DNA of 64,000 nt from NCBI GenBank assembly GCA_944548615.1, contig OX155964.1:16170484-16234483 (forward strand), given 5' to 3'. Numbering within the stretch: the stretch's first letter is position 1; each line of letters opens with the position of its first letter. The stretch comes from Micropterix aruncella. Lineage: Eukaryota > Arthropoda > Insecta > Lepidoptera > Micropterigidae. Position numbers and translations under genes: made by a program. This document shows, one piece after another, positions 20,582 through 31,612 of this stretch. Below the pieces are notes generated by a model. The model saw only the letters and a list, made by a program, of their open reading frames with translations. It was not told the origin of the DNA and ran no database searches.

Positions 20582-21694
20582 GTAAGTCCTATCAATAAAA
20601 ATAATACATTGATATTAGTAGCGCCATCTGTGAGGGAACATTTATACCAAGTAGCGCCTTAGCACAGACGCAAACCAGCCTCCATCGCGCCTTTCTCGAT
20701 CATTGCTCGCAGTATCTAAGAATATTACTGACAGATGGCAATGTTTTTTCATTGCGATTTGCGCGTAAAAATATACGAATATTAATATTACATTTTAAAA
20801 AACCTATAATGGTCCCCCCTTCGCTTCTATTTAAGAACAGAAATATGCAGGGTTGTTAAGATAATTTCGAGTTATTTTTAATAATGTTTTCTACTACAAA
20901 AATAATTATAACATGTTACATTAAGAATCGGTTTTTATCAAAGCAACACGGTTGCAAAAAGCTTCTTTTTCGCAGGAGATAAAAGAATTTATTTTTGCAT
21001 AAAACAAATGGGACAACTTAAGATGTTATTTGAAAAAAAAATCGGTGTCCATTGCAACAATTGTCAATGAAATACAAGTATGGAGATATTACAGAATATC
21101 GTATAAAAAAACAAGCTATATCCGCGGTTCCGCCCGCATCAAAATTATGTCAACCGCATTTTTTTTTATTTATTATATTTTTTGTCTAAGCAGAGATTTC
21201 ACCTGAATAATAATTTTTAAAATAAAACCGATGAGTTCCCTCTCGAGAGAGGCCGCAGGCCGCAGGCCGAGGCCCCTTGTATTTAATTAGGCGTAATGCT
21301 CAATTTGATATTTTCCGTCAAAATATAGGCCAATCTTAATTATTTTTCTTCGCGGCGGTCACGGAAGACGAATCAATATATTAGTTGCAGGTAAGAGAAA
21401 GCAGTCGAGTCGACAACTTGGGCATTTCCCTCGGTTCAAACCAATTTCGGGGAAATTCGTAAATACTTTACATTTCAGGGAACTTTACGTGAACGAATAT
21501 TTGACCACGACATGACGACGAAGGCGAAAATTTTCGTCAAAGAGTGGAGATTGTCATGAATCTTAAAATGTGCCATAATCCCAGTTCTGCAATTCAATTT
21601 AACCATCATTATTGGATTTAAATCATTAATATTGGACACATACGTTATTGGATTGCTCTTTGCCATACTACGTTTTGGCAGCTAGGTTCCTCAG
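20582..21694. other. Unassigned, with hairpin-rich patches
   Basis: AGCGCCATCTGT at 20622 and GACAGATGGCAATG at 20730 are inverted to each other over about 9 bp. Near 21240-21280 the words CTCTCGAGAGAGG and GGCCGCAGGCCGCAGGCC form a GC-rich palindromic cluster. No gene. Confidence 0.35.
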
Positions 21695-21732
21695 CGGGTT
21701 CCTCCGCAGGCCGAGGCCTGCGGAGGAACCCG
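21695..21732. repeat. Perfect 18-bp inverted repeat, 2-base centre
   Basis: CGGGTTCCTCCGCAGGCC, centre GA, then its exact complement. It is strongly GC-rich in AT-rich DNA, and its words (CCGCAGGCC) recur in the cluster at 21250. It may be the end hairpin of a small mobile element. Confidence 0.7.
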
Positions 21733-22990
21733 TTTGGGTTCCGTTACACAACCGCCTCAATCGGCGCGGTTCGTTTCTCGGCTAACCTCGGGCGGCTCGG
21801 CTTTAATATTTGATTAAAATGTATGACGAAATTTAATTAATATTTTTGCAATTTATATACGAGATAATCCAACCAAAATTTCGCTATCTGATTTCGGCCT
21901 GACATCCTCTTTTTAAATCAGGTGAAAAAGCTTAATGGCAATTGAACTTCGACCGATGAAGCCATTTCCGATTACTTTGAGAGCAAAGATCGAAACTGTT
22001 ATTTCCATAGGATTGAAGCATTGAAGCAACGATTTAAAAATATGACGAGGTTGGTAGGAATTATGTTGAAAGTTAAAAATAAAAGTATAAATAAAAATAT
22101 TCTTTTCTACTGGTAGGCCGAAAACTTTTCTACCTCCTTTTATATGTCTGAAAATACAAGTCTCTAAGTGTTGAGGGGACATTTTTTGGGAGCCAATGAT
22201 GTTTCTACTATTATCCTCAAAACTTCGTTTACGCAAAAAATAAAATTAATGCGATTTCATAAAAAGACATTATGATTAAAAATTATCATTATGTCATAAA
22301 AAACGAATGCATTTGACTTTTAAAAGTGTATATTTTAAAATTGACATAATAAAAGGGATTTCAAAATTTGGCCAAAGAAAATGAATTTTTGAAAAACATA
22401 TTCATTGATATCAAAAATGAAATATCTTTCATACTTTTATAGCCTTGAATTTTCTAAGAAAATTTAGTAGCGCTTAAAGTATTGGGGAAAATGCGGTAAG
22501 GTTTCAGTCATTACAGCGAATTATAGAAACAAAATAATCAAAAAACAAGGGTATATATCAAGCTTTGCATATTCTTTCACTATACTTAATTATTTTTGCA
22601 AAAACTTTTAGACCTTAGCCAAATTTTGAATTCCCTTTTAGACTGTATAAAAGTTTTGTTTTTTTTTTTTATTTCGAATATAATGGTTTTCTCGACATAT
22701 CGTCTATTACTGCTTATGAAGCCACCTTTCCTGTTTTTTTTTTAGGATTTTTGGAAACATATTTTGTAAGGAATTTTTAAGTATGGGCCCTGTCGCCAGA
22801 AACCTTTCTTGACTCAAGAGACATCAATGAATGGGCAAGCCAGAAGTAAATTAATGAAAAAATTTACGTGAAATATATTCTTAAAAATGCTCTGTGTCAA
22901 TGTGTTTAACCGCGATAAACTCAAGAACCACTAGACGAATTTCGATGCTGATTTCACTATTCGTAAGAGCGATTTTGAAAGTAAAAGCAG
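21733..22990. other. AT-rich, no recognisable gene
   Basis: The minus-strand frame at 21913-22236 has no family motif and AT-driven composition; I regard it as chance. An AACCGCGATAA word occurs at 22910. Confidence 0.4.
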
Positions 22991-23050
22991 ATAACTTATA
23001 ACAAGTGTTATAAGTTATAACAGATAACTTATAACAGATAACTTATAACA
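22991..23050. repeat. Palindrome ATAACTTATAACA plus tandem copies
   Basis: A perfect 13-bp inverted repeat with a 2-base centre (22991-23018). It is followed by three direct copies of CAGATAACTTATAA. Confidence 0.6.
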
Positions 23051-23127
23051 AATATATATTACAAGTTTTGCGTTAGCTATACAAAATAATAATTTTAATT
23101 AAAATTTATAGGAGGGTTTATATGTAA

Positions 23128-23446
23128 GGGCTCTCTAAGCAATCAAGCATGCTTGTCAAGCATCGCGTCGCGGGCTGGGAAGGTATCGTAAACCGCAGGA
23201 AATATGCAAATATATTTACCAAAAATGCCTTATTTTGTAGTTTATGCCAGGGAGTCACGTTAATTAGATGTAGTTGATTTAGGGATGACATGACTCTCTG
23301 GTATAAAACTACAAAATTAGGCATTTTTGGTAAATATTTAAAAAAACATTTGCATATTTCCTGCGTTTTACGATCCCCCCCCCCCCCCCCCCCCCCCAGC
23401 CCTCGACGCGATGCTTGACAAGCATGCTTGATCGTCTAGAGAGCCC
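23128..23446. mobile_element. Fold-back element of about 320 bp with a 23-base C run
   Basis: The left arm (GGGCTCTCTAAGCAATCAAG, CATGCTTGTCAAGCATCGCG, then CCGCAGGAAATATGCAAATA and TTACCAAAAATGCC) is repeated inverted on the right (GGCATTTTTGGTAAATATTT, TTTGCATATTTCCTGCG, GCGATGCTTGACAAGCATG and GAGAGCCC). The arms are about 140 bp each with a central spacer of about 50 bp. A run of 23 C (23375-23397) sits in the right arm only, where the left arm has GGGCTGGG. No protein is encoded. Confidence 0.7.
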
Positions 23447-23989
23447 CTGATATCATTAATATACCTAAAAAGAGGGCTGAAAAACGGTATACGTAAGTTT
23501 TAAGTAGATGGAAACGGCGGAGCGTGCGGTTTCCACACATTCTGTCCTGCTCTTAGTCAGCCATAAACTTAATAACCACTGAAAATATTCTAATGTAGTT
23601 TTAACTGTTAGTTAAGCCATCTTCAAGGAAAGGTTAAACTGTAAAAAATATCAATAAATATAAAAAGGAGACTGAGCAGTGACGAGTTAAGTTTATTGAG
23701 TCGACATAAAATAGCCTTGCGTGCGGCTTTTAAATTATTGACAATAAAATTACTAAAGCGATACCCAATATATATATTTGTAAATTTGTATCTAGTGAGT
23801 CGACTAGTGCATATTTCAAAGTGGTAGATTTGGTGTTTCCCGATATATATGAGCAACAACCATGAGGTTTTAAAAACAAATTTTAAATTCAACGCTCATT
23901 AAACGACTGCTCAACAAAATAGAGTGTAATATTTCCAGCGTTCATGTATATTACAGGTATATATGTAATTGCATATGTATTCTTGTATA
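23447..23989. other. Unassigned AT-rich region
   Basis: No gene. The minus-strand frame at 23623-23892 lacks any motif. Confidence 0.4.
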
Positions 23990-24235
23990 TATGTATGTTT
24001 GTATGTATGTATGTATGTCCGTTCCTTTATTCCACCATAACTTGTAAATTATTAGCCCGGTTATGGAGTGTGTGTTATTGTTAGGATCGTTATGCCATCC
24101 CGGGTGACATAGGATACCTTAAATATATAAATTTAAAAATAAATAAATAAATTTAAAAATACGATAATTACCTCGTGTTTAGTATTAAATAAAAGATCTG
24201 ATTGTGTACATTCCGAAAATATATATTTACTCTAT
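23990..24235 (+). mobile_element. MITE family M, internal fragment
   Basis: It contains TATGTATGTATGTCCGTTCC, TTTATTCCACCATAACTT, GGATCGTTATGCCATCCCGG and GATCTGATTGTGTACATTCC, all family M internal text. The ends are lost in AT-rich sequence. Confidence 0.6.
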
Positions 24236-24507
24236 GTCAAATTCAAAGCGTCATTGTACCAAAGGAGGAAAAGAGATTCTTATTTCAACGATTGTATGGT
24301 ATTTTGTATGGTATTTTTGTATGGTATTTTTTGTATTGTATTTTGTGTATGGTATTTTTTGTTTTATGATTTTTTACTGCAGCTCGAGAACAGTTTGGTT
24401 ATAAAAAAAATACGTGTGGCACTCGGGGACTGCCGCGGTAAAGCTATTGCATAGCATTTTTAACAACTTATGCAATTATAATTATTTATTTATTTATTTA
24501 TTTTTTT

Positions 24508-24995
24508 CTGATATCAGATAACTGCGCTCTATCGGAAACGTTGAAACGTTGAAATTATGCGGCTGCGAAAGCAAATGATTCGGAATAATTTAAACGTCTT
24601 CCGATAGAGCGCCGCGCACGATTTTTTTTTCGATTAAGCAAAAAAACGGATTATTCGAAAAAAAATCGTAGATAAAAAGATAGATAATTAAATTATCTTT
24701 AAAATGGTGCAGGTTTCATAATAATACGCCAGATAGTATTTGCGTAGTAGTCATTTTTGTGTTCGGTTAGACCTAATTTCACAAATTAATTACACTATGT
24801 AATATAAACAAAATCTAAAATATTCAAAGCTAAGAATATTAGCAAAATGTTCTTGTTTAACGTATATTTTTTTCGAATCATAAGCAGTACTCGTTTAGAC
24901 GTAATTATCAATTTAAAATCATTAATTTTCGTTAAGAAATTTCTTCATTCGGTCGCCGCTCTGGCCTAGGCCCGCGATAAAACCTATGCAATAGC
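24508..24995. repeat. Duplicated 0.5-kb block, copy 1, with hairpin
   Basis: It begins TTCTGATATCAGATAACTGC, contains a hairpin closed by GCGCTCTATCGG (24524-24535) and CCGATAGAGCGC (24601-24612), and ends near GCCTAGGCCCGCGATAAAA and CTATGCAATAGCTT. The same block recurs at 25668-26180 in direct orientation, about 1.16 kb away. The inverse of the end word (AAGCTATTGCATAG) also occurs at 24441, so the block may be part of an inverted-end element. Confidence 0.65.
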
Positions 24996-25667
24996 TTAAA
25001 AAGACTGTCTACCTACAGCGTTAGAGTCAGTCAGTGAGTCAGATATGCGCCTAACTATGTTATAAGTAGAATTATTATGATTACTACTAGATTTTTGGCT
25101 AAAAACCACAAAATGATCTTATTGCCACAAATAGGTACAACCCCCTCCAACCAAAGTATAATTTACGTCATACTACGAAAATCACGAATGAAATTTTGTC
25201 GCTTTATGAATGAATTTAGCAAATCGACGGTTCAACTTATACTTATGTGTAGGTACTTTTACCCGCAGGTTTCATATTGAAATCGACCCTAAATCGATTT
25301 TCAAAATCAATATTCAAGTTTGATCTAACAGTAATCACGTCAGTTTATGAAATAAATGACGTATTTTATTTTATAAGTGTTAATTAGTTAACTTGTTGCA
25401 CGAAGCCTATTCGTCTAGTCACCCCAATGTGACGTCAGGCAAGGAACGTCAGAGCAGAGAAATGGTAATAATATACACGTAATAATACACGTTACTTACC
25501 TTAATAATCTATTTTTCTCCAGTATACGGCGTTTATGTTGGAAACATTTTGATTTCCTGGCCATTTTGTTTTTTTAATAACGTAATTTATTTCGTCTTCT
25601 TTCGGAACACACTGTCAGAATCCTACCGTAACATGGCCGCGGTCATACTGTATTAATTCAATTTATT
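24996..25667. other. Spacer between the two duplicated blocks
   Basis: AT-rich. No gene or repeat boundary recognised. Confidence 0.35.
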
Positions 25668-26180
25668 TCTGATATCAGATAACTGCGCTCTATCGGCAAA
25701 CATTGAAATTATTCCGAATCATATGGGGCTGGGGAATCAAATGATTCGGAATAATTCCGATAGAGCGCCGCGCACGAATGTTATTCAATAAAGCAACAAA
25801 ACCGGATATTATTCTTTTATTCTTTGACTATTCGAAAAAAATCGTAGATAAAAAGATAGATAATTAAATTATCTTTAAAATGGTGCAGGTTTCATAATAA
25901 TACGCCAGATAGTATTTGCGTAGTAGTGGTTTTTGTGTTCGGTTAGACCTAATTTCACAAATTAATTACACTATGTAATATAAACAAAATATAAAATATT
26001 CAAGGCTAAGAATATTAGGAAAATGTTCTTGTTTAACATATATTTTTTTCGAATCGTAAGCAGTACTCGTTTAGACGGAATTATCAGTTTAAAATCATTA
26101 ATTTTCGTTAAGAAATTTCTTCATTCGGTCGCCGCGCTGGGCTAGGCCCGCGATAAAAGCTATGCAATAGCTTAAAAATA
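25668..26180. repeat. Duplicated 0.5-kb block, copy 2, with hairpin
   Basis: Near-identical to 24508-24995 apart from the hairpin interior. Here the outer stem (25685-25696 with 25757-25768) is joined by a second stem, ATTATTCCGAATCAT pairing with ATGATTCGGAATAAT. In copy 1 only the right strand of that inner stem remains, while copy 1 keeps an ACGTT/AACGT extension lost here. Confidence 0.65.
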
Positions 26181-26989
26181 TTTTTAATAGTTTGTCCACT
26201 GCTTTTAGTTCTTTTCAATTCACTTTTAGTAACAAAGAACGTTTTTATTTTTATTTTATCTTGTTGTAATTCTTAGTAAAATACTTCTTTACGTTAGGTC
26301 AGGAAACTAATGTAGGTAGAATATGTCTTTAACAGTATATAGTTATCGGTTGAGGATTTATTGGTGTTGTAAATCGTTGCAAGCAATACGCCAAGCCTAT
26401 GCAGCAATTCGCTATATAAAGCGTATTGTGATTTTTTCTCTCATGGACTTACCTCTCTTCTAAATTCGAAATTCCAAGTGCGAGCAGAATTAATTTGAAA
26501 TTTTCCTTAATAAAATCGTTATATAATTTAAAATGGGACGCGGAAGGAGCCTCCCCAAAGATTTTCGACTAGTCTGCGAACATGAACAATTGGGCGTCCT
26601 TGGAAACGGTGAGTCTAAACTCGTCGGACAATCCTTCTACCACCGCGCCGGGCCAAAGGACACTGTTACTATAGACACTTTTTATAGATACGGAGCCAAT
26701 CTTGTCCGCTCGGGGCCACACAGCGAATCCAACATACGACTGTGGCACGCTTCAGGGTGAAAACCACTTCTTATCCTGCCCGCAGCTGTCAACCCTCATC
26801 ACACACCAGGACCTACACGAGACGAACAACAAGACGATGCAGGCGGCATATTATTGGATAGACGAGTCCTACCCTGGTCCGGATACGTTAACTAGCTAAC
26901 AAACCTGTCCCGTCCGGACATCGTTAACTTCGTTAACTAACTAACCAGTAACGTATCATGTCAATACACAATTTAAACGTATTGGCATC
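26181..26989. other. Unassigned; GC-richer part 26530-26930
   Basis: From 26533 two overlapping frames are open in GC-richer sequence (one starts MGRGRSLPKDFRLVCEHEQL). I recognise no family. Its position directly before a G repeat suggests it may be the 5' extension of that repeat rather than a gene. A word TTAACTAGCTAAC / CGTTAACTAACTAACC cluster lies at 26890-26945. Confidence 0.3.
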
Positions 26990-27635
26990 AGAAGGCAAAA
27001 CAGACAACTAGAGTTGCCAAATACAGCGGGCGAGCCTGTCACCTCGGGAAGTTTTAACGATTAGTCGTTCTGTCACCCTGAAGTGAGCGCAGAAGACTTG
27101 GACAAAAACAGTCCACCATCAAGCTCCGCCACAAGCCCGTAAGAGGCCAACGCCTCAACCGCGAGATAGCCAGGAATGCTACCCAGCGGGCTTACACTCA
27201 CGCCCTTACTTCCAATTGCGACTAGATTACTCCAGTCTCTCGATTGGTTACGATTTCGAGGTCGCTTGCGCGGTCCTCCCCTTACGAAGCGGTAACACGG
27301 TGTATACATAATCTATCGCGGACCACGACATTCTTTGCCCGGCTGTTCACCCAGGATCGGGTAGCCGATGGTCGTTTCAAGAGCAGTCGCCGTAAGGTCC
27401 GCAACCACCCCCGCTCTATAGGAAACAGTACTACTATTAGTCAGAGTGCGCAATCGATTGGCTTATATCGCACGGTGCGCAGACCGTCCAGGAGCGCCAG
27501 AAGGTTGATTCATAGGGGAAACTAACCATAAGGCCAGGCTCGCACTTCATACGTGGAGGCCGTTGGATAGGTGTTGACCCGTGAGAGTGGCCAACCCTGA
27601 ACAGAATGGGTCTTCGTGGCCAACTCAGCAAGGAC
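26990..27635 (+). repeat. Dispersed GC-rich repeat family G, copy 2
   Basis: It runs from CAGCGGGCGAGCCTGTCACC through GAGCGCAGAAGACTTGGAC, CCCGTAAGAGGCCAACGCC, TCTCGATTGGTTACGATTTC, GGTCGCTTGCGCGGTCC, CTATCGCGGACCACGACA, TTTCAAGAGCAGTCGCCGTA and ACCCCCGCTCTATAGGAAAC. It ends with GGCCAACCCTGAACAGAATG and GGTCTTCGTGGCC. The forward frame RSLARSSP...FKSSRRKVRNHPRSIGN stays open here and also in the inverted copy at 34.2-34.7 kb. Confidence 0.7.
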
Positions 27636-28394
27636 CCCCCAAAACAGACAATAGTGTATACAGAGAAAGTTTACGAAATATCCACTAGAAAAATCGATAA
27701 AATCTGTTAAAACAAAATACATCACAGAATAAATACGGCAATAATGTTCATATTCGTTTATTTTGGCGCCAGGAATTTGTTGAAAATTTTGTTCGACTCT
27801 GTAATCCAATCGCAAACAATAAATTAGAAACCCTTTCCGTATGAATCCGGCAGCTTGTACGAAACAAAAAATGAGCACAATTTGTATGTGCGTCGAATAG
27901 TAAGCCTGTTCATAACTGCATATCAAATGAAGCTTATCCAATCGCTGTATTTACGTCATATTTCGGTATAAAAAAATCGGATGGAAATGTGACGGTTGCC
28001 GGAAGTGTGTCATAAGCTGTGAAGAATGCTTCTTCTTTGCTAAGCGTAAACGTGCGTTTGACTTGCGATAAAAATATTTTCACTTTTTAGCAGAAACACA
28101 ACGTTCGCCAGCTGTTCACGTGACGAAAGAGAAATTTATTATACTGCTTTATGGGAGTCGCTGAACTTTCGATTGGTTTTAATTGTATAGTAAAATGATC
28201 TATTATAGCGCACTATGATGGACGAGGTGAGATAAAAGAGACAATAACCAAAGATAGAATAAGCCAATAAGTTAGAATAAACCAATAAGTTAGAATTAGC
28301 CAATAAGTTACACTAATTTTCACACTTCAAAAACATTTTCAGGCAAAATTTCACCTTTCAAACCTCCTAAGGTTTTAGGTTTTTTATTGATATA
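27636..28394. other. Unassigned AT-rich region
   Basis: A minus-strand frame of 139 codons (27522-27941) spans the border of the G repeat and AT-rich sequence. It has no motif, so I treat it as chance. The sentence AATAAGCCAATAAGTTAGAA repeats three times at 28255-28310. Confidence 0.4.
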
Positions 28395-28399
28395 TCGTT

Positions 28400-28745
28400 T
28401 TGGGCCCGATTGTATTTCTTCGTTAACTAAAATCGGAAAAAGCCTATGCGAGCGAGACGGGCCAATACGTTAGAGCGCAATATGAAATAAATAATTGCTA
28501 CTTTTCCAGTATAAAACTACCAATCGAACATAAAGCGGCATAATATAAGACCAAACGAAATGTTTTCAAACTAATTCAAATTGTTTTAGTTCTACAGGTA
28601 ATTTTTGCGCGGGAAAAGATTATTCACATTCAGGACAATTATTTCACATTCCGCTCTAATGCACTGCTCTGTCTTGTTCACATGAATTATTTTCCAATAT
28701 TTTTCGATTAAAAGCATTCGAGCTGATTATATACCTAAATAATAA
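28400..28745 (+). mobile_element. MITE family C, copy 2
   Basis: The left end GGGCCCGATTGTATTTC with CTTCGTTAACTAAAATCGG and the ATACGTTAGAGCGCAATATG block match copies at 8688 and 31295. The right arm (CATTCCGCTCTAATGCACTG and CTCTGTCTTGTTCACATGAA) is its inverted partner. Confidence 0.65.
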
Positions 28746-29347
28746 AATTATCTTCGCATCATTATTTTAGGAAACGGATGTTACCGCGTAAAATATTGCT
28801 CTTGCGACTTTTCTTTGAAAACACAGTTTTTGTCATCCCGGGGAGAAGACCACGGTAAGATTTATTTCACATCACTATTATATCTATGAAATGCAATCGT
28901 TTGTAAAATATAATTCGTTTTGACTTTTAATTTACTAATCTATAAACAAATATCTCGAATTGTACTTTTTTCAGAAATATTCTACAGAATTATTTTTTTT
29001 TAATATTAGTGTTACCGTTTTTTGCAGAAAAGTGTTTTTATAATATGTAAAACGAGTATTTTTAGATGGCAGTAATATTATAATCCATAAAAAATGAACC
29101 AAAAAAAAAACAATACTTTTTTAATATTTTTAGCAAGCATTTTGTTTACAGAAAAGCGGTGGTATATAAAGCTATTTTTTGCATTATTATATGCTGACAT
29201 AGGTAATTGGTGCCACAATGATGAAGAACCGATCTTTCTGCATTGACTGTCCCTGTGACGAAAAAAAATATTTCTAGGACAAATTGATCATTTCACTATT
29301 TCACGCGTTTATTTCCTTATGATTATAATAGATGAAATTATTTTAAT
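28746..29347. other. AT-rich, no recognisable gene
   Basis: A possible donor (CCACG|GTAAGATT) at about 28854 follows a short GC-richer stretch, but no acceptor or coding frame supports an exon. Confidence 0.35.
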
Positions 29348-29572
29348 ACTAGCTGCGCCCCGCGGTTTCCCCCGCGTGGTGATGGAAAATTGTGATAATG
29401 ATAATAGAAAACTATATATCTTTATAAATTATAGGCTATGTGTCATTCTGATGTGTAAGCTATATTATTGTAAAGTTTCATCAACTTCCATTTAGTAGTT
29501 TTTGCGTGAAAGAGTAACAAACATCCATACATACATTATTACAAACTTTCGCGTTTATAATAGTAGTAGGAT
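29348..29572 (+). mobile_element. Lep1/Helitron-type short element
   Basis: It opens ACTAGCTGCGCCCCGCGG followed by TTTCCCCCGCGTGG, has the internal GTAAAGTTTCATCAACTTCC and AGTAGTTTTTGCGTGAAAGA words, then AACAAACATCC and ACTTTCGCGTTTATAATAGT. The layout (ACTAGCTG head, '..AGTAGTTTTTGCGTGA..AACAAAC' block and TTTATAATA-TAGTAGGAT end) is that of lepidopteran Lep1 elements. It is about 225 bp and non-coding. Confidence 0.7.
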
Positions 29573-30000
29573 TTACCTAGGTCCAAAATTATATATTTTA
29601 ATAAATTATTGATCACTAAAAACCTTGTATAAAAAGTAAAAAAAAATGAAATGTGCAACTCACTGTAAATGAACATCTTCCTAAAAAGTACACTTGCCAT
29701 GTTGAGAAGTCAAAGTATCTCCTGCATACACTTTAGCCGGCACTTTTTACGAGCAGCCGACGGAACGTGTTTGGCAAGCTCTCAAAGAAATTGTAAAGTA
29801 GACACCTTATGTGAGATATTTTAGTATTATTTTATATTTATCTATAAAGTATATATTTATTTATGTATGTGTGTATATATTTTTATGTATATACCTAAAT
29901 AAATTATTATTACGCTTTCTTATTTTGGAGACATATCTATCTTCTCAAATGTAACATAATAATATACAAAGATGTATTACAGCAAGTTACGAAAACCACT
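29573..30000. other. AT-rich, probable LINE 3' region
   Basis: It contains no recognisable coding motif, but leads directly into a LINE 3' stem-loop and tail at 30023-30135. It is therefore likely the degraded body of that LINE. Confidence 0.35.
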
Positions 30001-30140
30001 ATAACTTTTTTATATTAAGCCTACCTTAGTACAGGCGAGGCCTAGTTAGGATGGCTTTGAATTTTAAAAATACATGTAATATTATAGATAAAAAAAGAAT
30101 TTTGAATTTGAATTTGAATTTGAATTTGAATTTATAAAAT
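30001..30140 (+). mobile_element. LINE 3' end with (GAATTT)n tail
   Basis: A stem-loop at 30023-30051 is followed by 40-80 bases of AT-rich sequence and then GAATTTGAATTTGAATTT. The same order, stem-loop then short-unit tail, is found at 6357-6455. Confidence 0.6.
30023..30051 (+). other. LINE 3'-UTR stem-loop, copy 2
   Basis: ACCT TAG TACAGGC, loop GAG, GCCTAGTT AGGA. The outermost pair is lost (A-A); the other pairs are as in copy 1. Confidence 0.5.
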
Positions 30141-30244
30141 AATAAATAATTATATTAAATTTGAAACAGATTTAAAAACTTTATTAACATACTTTTTCAA
30201 ATTTCAAAAATATCCAGTGGGAAGTTATTATATTAAAATTTAAA

Positions 30245-30635
30245 AAAAACCTGCCGGTACAAAAAGTGAACTGCTGTATTTCTGTTTGTTTTTGTTACGT
30301 TTTTTTTATGAAATATGGTTTATCTATTTATCAATATAGGTACATATATAATTTCGAAATGTACTCAATCAGACCTTTCATTTCACACTAAACACGATAT
30401 TTATGTTAATATATTGACATTTGGAGATTAGGACATTAGGACAACTATATAATTAATATTTAGACAGTTAAGGTATTGTATGACACTTGGGATGATATAG
30501 CGATTCTAACAATACTACAAACTTCTAAATCTGTATGAGCGTTTAGAAGTTATAGCGGAATAAAAAACGGCATATATAAATGAAACCTGTACACATTCAA
30601 CTCGTTATTTTGTTGGGCAGTCGTGTAAAAATCGA
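30245..30635 (-). mobile_element. MITE family M, inverted copy
   Basis: On the minus strand it starts ACACGACTGCCCAAC (30618-30632) and runs through TTCATTTATATATG, GAAAGGTCTGATTGAGTACA and TTCACTTTTTGTACCGGCAG to about 30250. The far end has lost its last bases. Confidence 0.7.
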
Positions 30636-31294
30636 CAAATACATAGAAAATGACCTACATGAAGATTTACATGAGTCGCTGATAAAAGAAGGAGTTCGGT
30701 ATGAATGATAGAATGATCTATGTGGCTGTGTCCAAAATAAAAATGGCTATGGCGATGGTACCCAAACTTCCGCGGTAGGAGGGCAAAAAAAAGAAGAAGA
30801 ATGACGAGCAAGCAAAAACCGTGTCACCGAAGGTACATTTTTCTACACAACAGCTTCGCATCAACAAAGCTACCGCCGATGCAACGCTAAATTAATCCCG
30901 CAGTTTTCCGTCATTTCTTTGCATCATTGATTCTGATCTAAAATTGTCAAGCATATCCGTGACGGATCAGCATTGCGTCATCGAATTACCGACTTACTTC
31001 GCAATCGCAGTGCTGGCTCTTAGACTCCGTTTGAGGATGACTGGATTTCCAGTGATTATGCAACGCTATTTCCGTAGCCTCCTCCCCGCTTGTCTTGCCT
31101 GCCTGACCACAGCGCTGCTAATCTCCTGACGATTTGTTCCGCCTTATCGAGGGTTATCGATCTGGAAGCTGGATCCACAGGCAGGGCCATCGAATTTTCG
31201 ACAATTGGATAGGAAGTATTATAAATGTAGAGGTTAATAAAATGATTTTAAAATAGATTTAATTACGAGTAAACATACTTACGCCATTAATCGG
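30636..31294. other. Unassigned, GC-richer
   Basis: Frames at 30944-31129 (plus) and others have no motif. Nothing further is supported. Confidence 0.35.
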
Positions 31295-31612
31295 TTTCCA
31301 TTGCGTTTCTTCGTAAATTAAAATCGGAAATTAGTTCACGTGAACGAGACTACGATAGAGCGAAATGCGAAATGAACGGTTGTCACTTTTCCGCATTAAA
31401 ACTACTCACCGAAGATAAAGCAGCCGAATCTAAGGCATCACGAAATATGTTCAAACTTATTCAGGCGACTATAAGTTCGACATGTAGTTTGGTGCGGGAA
31501 AATCGACGATCGTTATTTTTTACCGCTCTAACGTATTACTCTGTCTCGTTCGCTAGAACTAATTTCCAATTTTAATTCACGAAGAAACGCAACCGGCCTA
31601 CTGCGGCATTAT
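31295..31612 (+). mobile_element. MITE family C, copy 3
   Basis: Left arm CGGTTTCCATTGCGTTTC, TTCGTAAATTAAAATCGG and AAATTAGTTCACGTGAACGA; the right arm is the inverted partner (TCGTTCGCTAGAACTAATTT, CCAATTTTAATTCACGAAG, AAACGCAACCGGCC). The arms are about 80-90 bp with few mismatches. The 67-codon open frame inside has no motif. Confidence 0.7.

Noticed and set aside
27522..27941. 139-codon minus-strand frame
   Set aside because: It crosses the boundary between a G repeat and AT-rich DNA, with no motif and no related frame in other copies.
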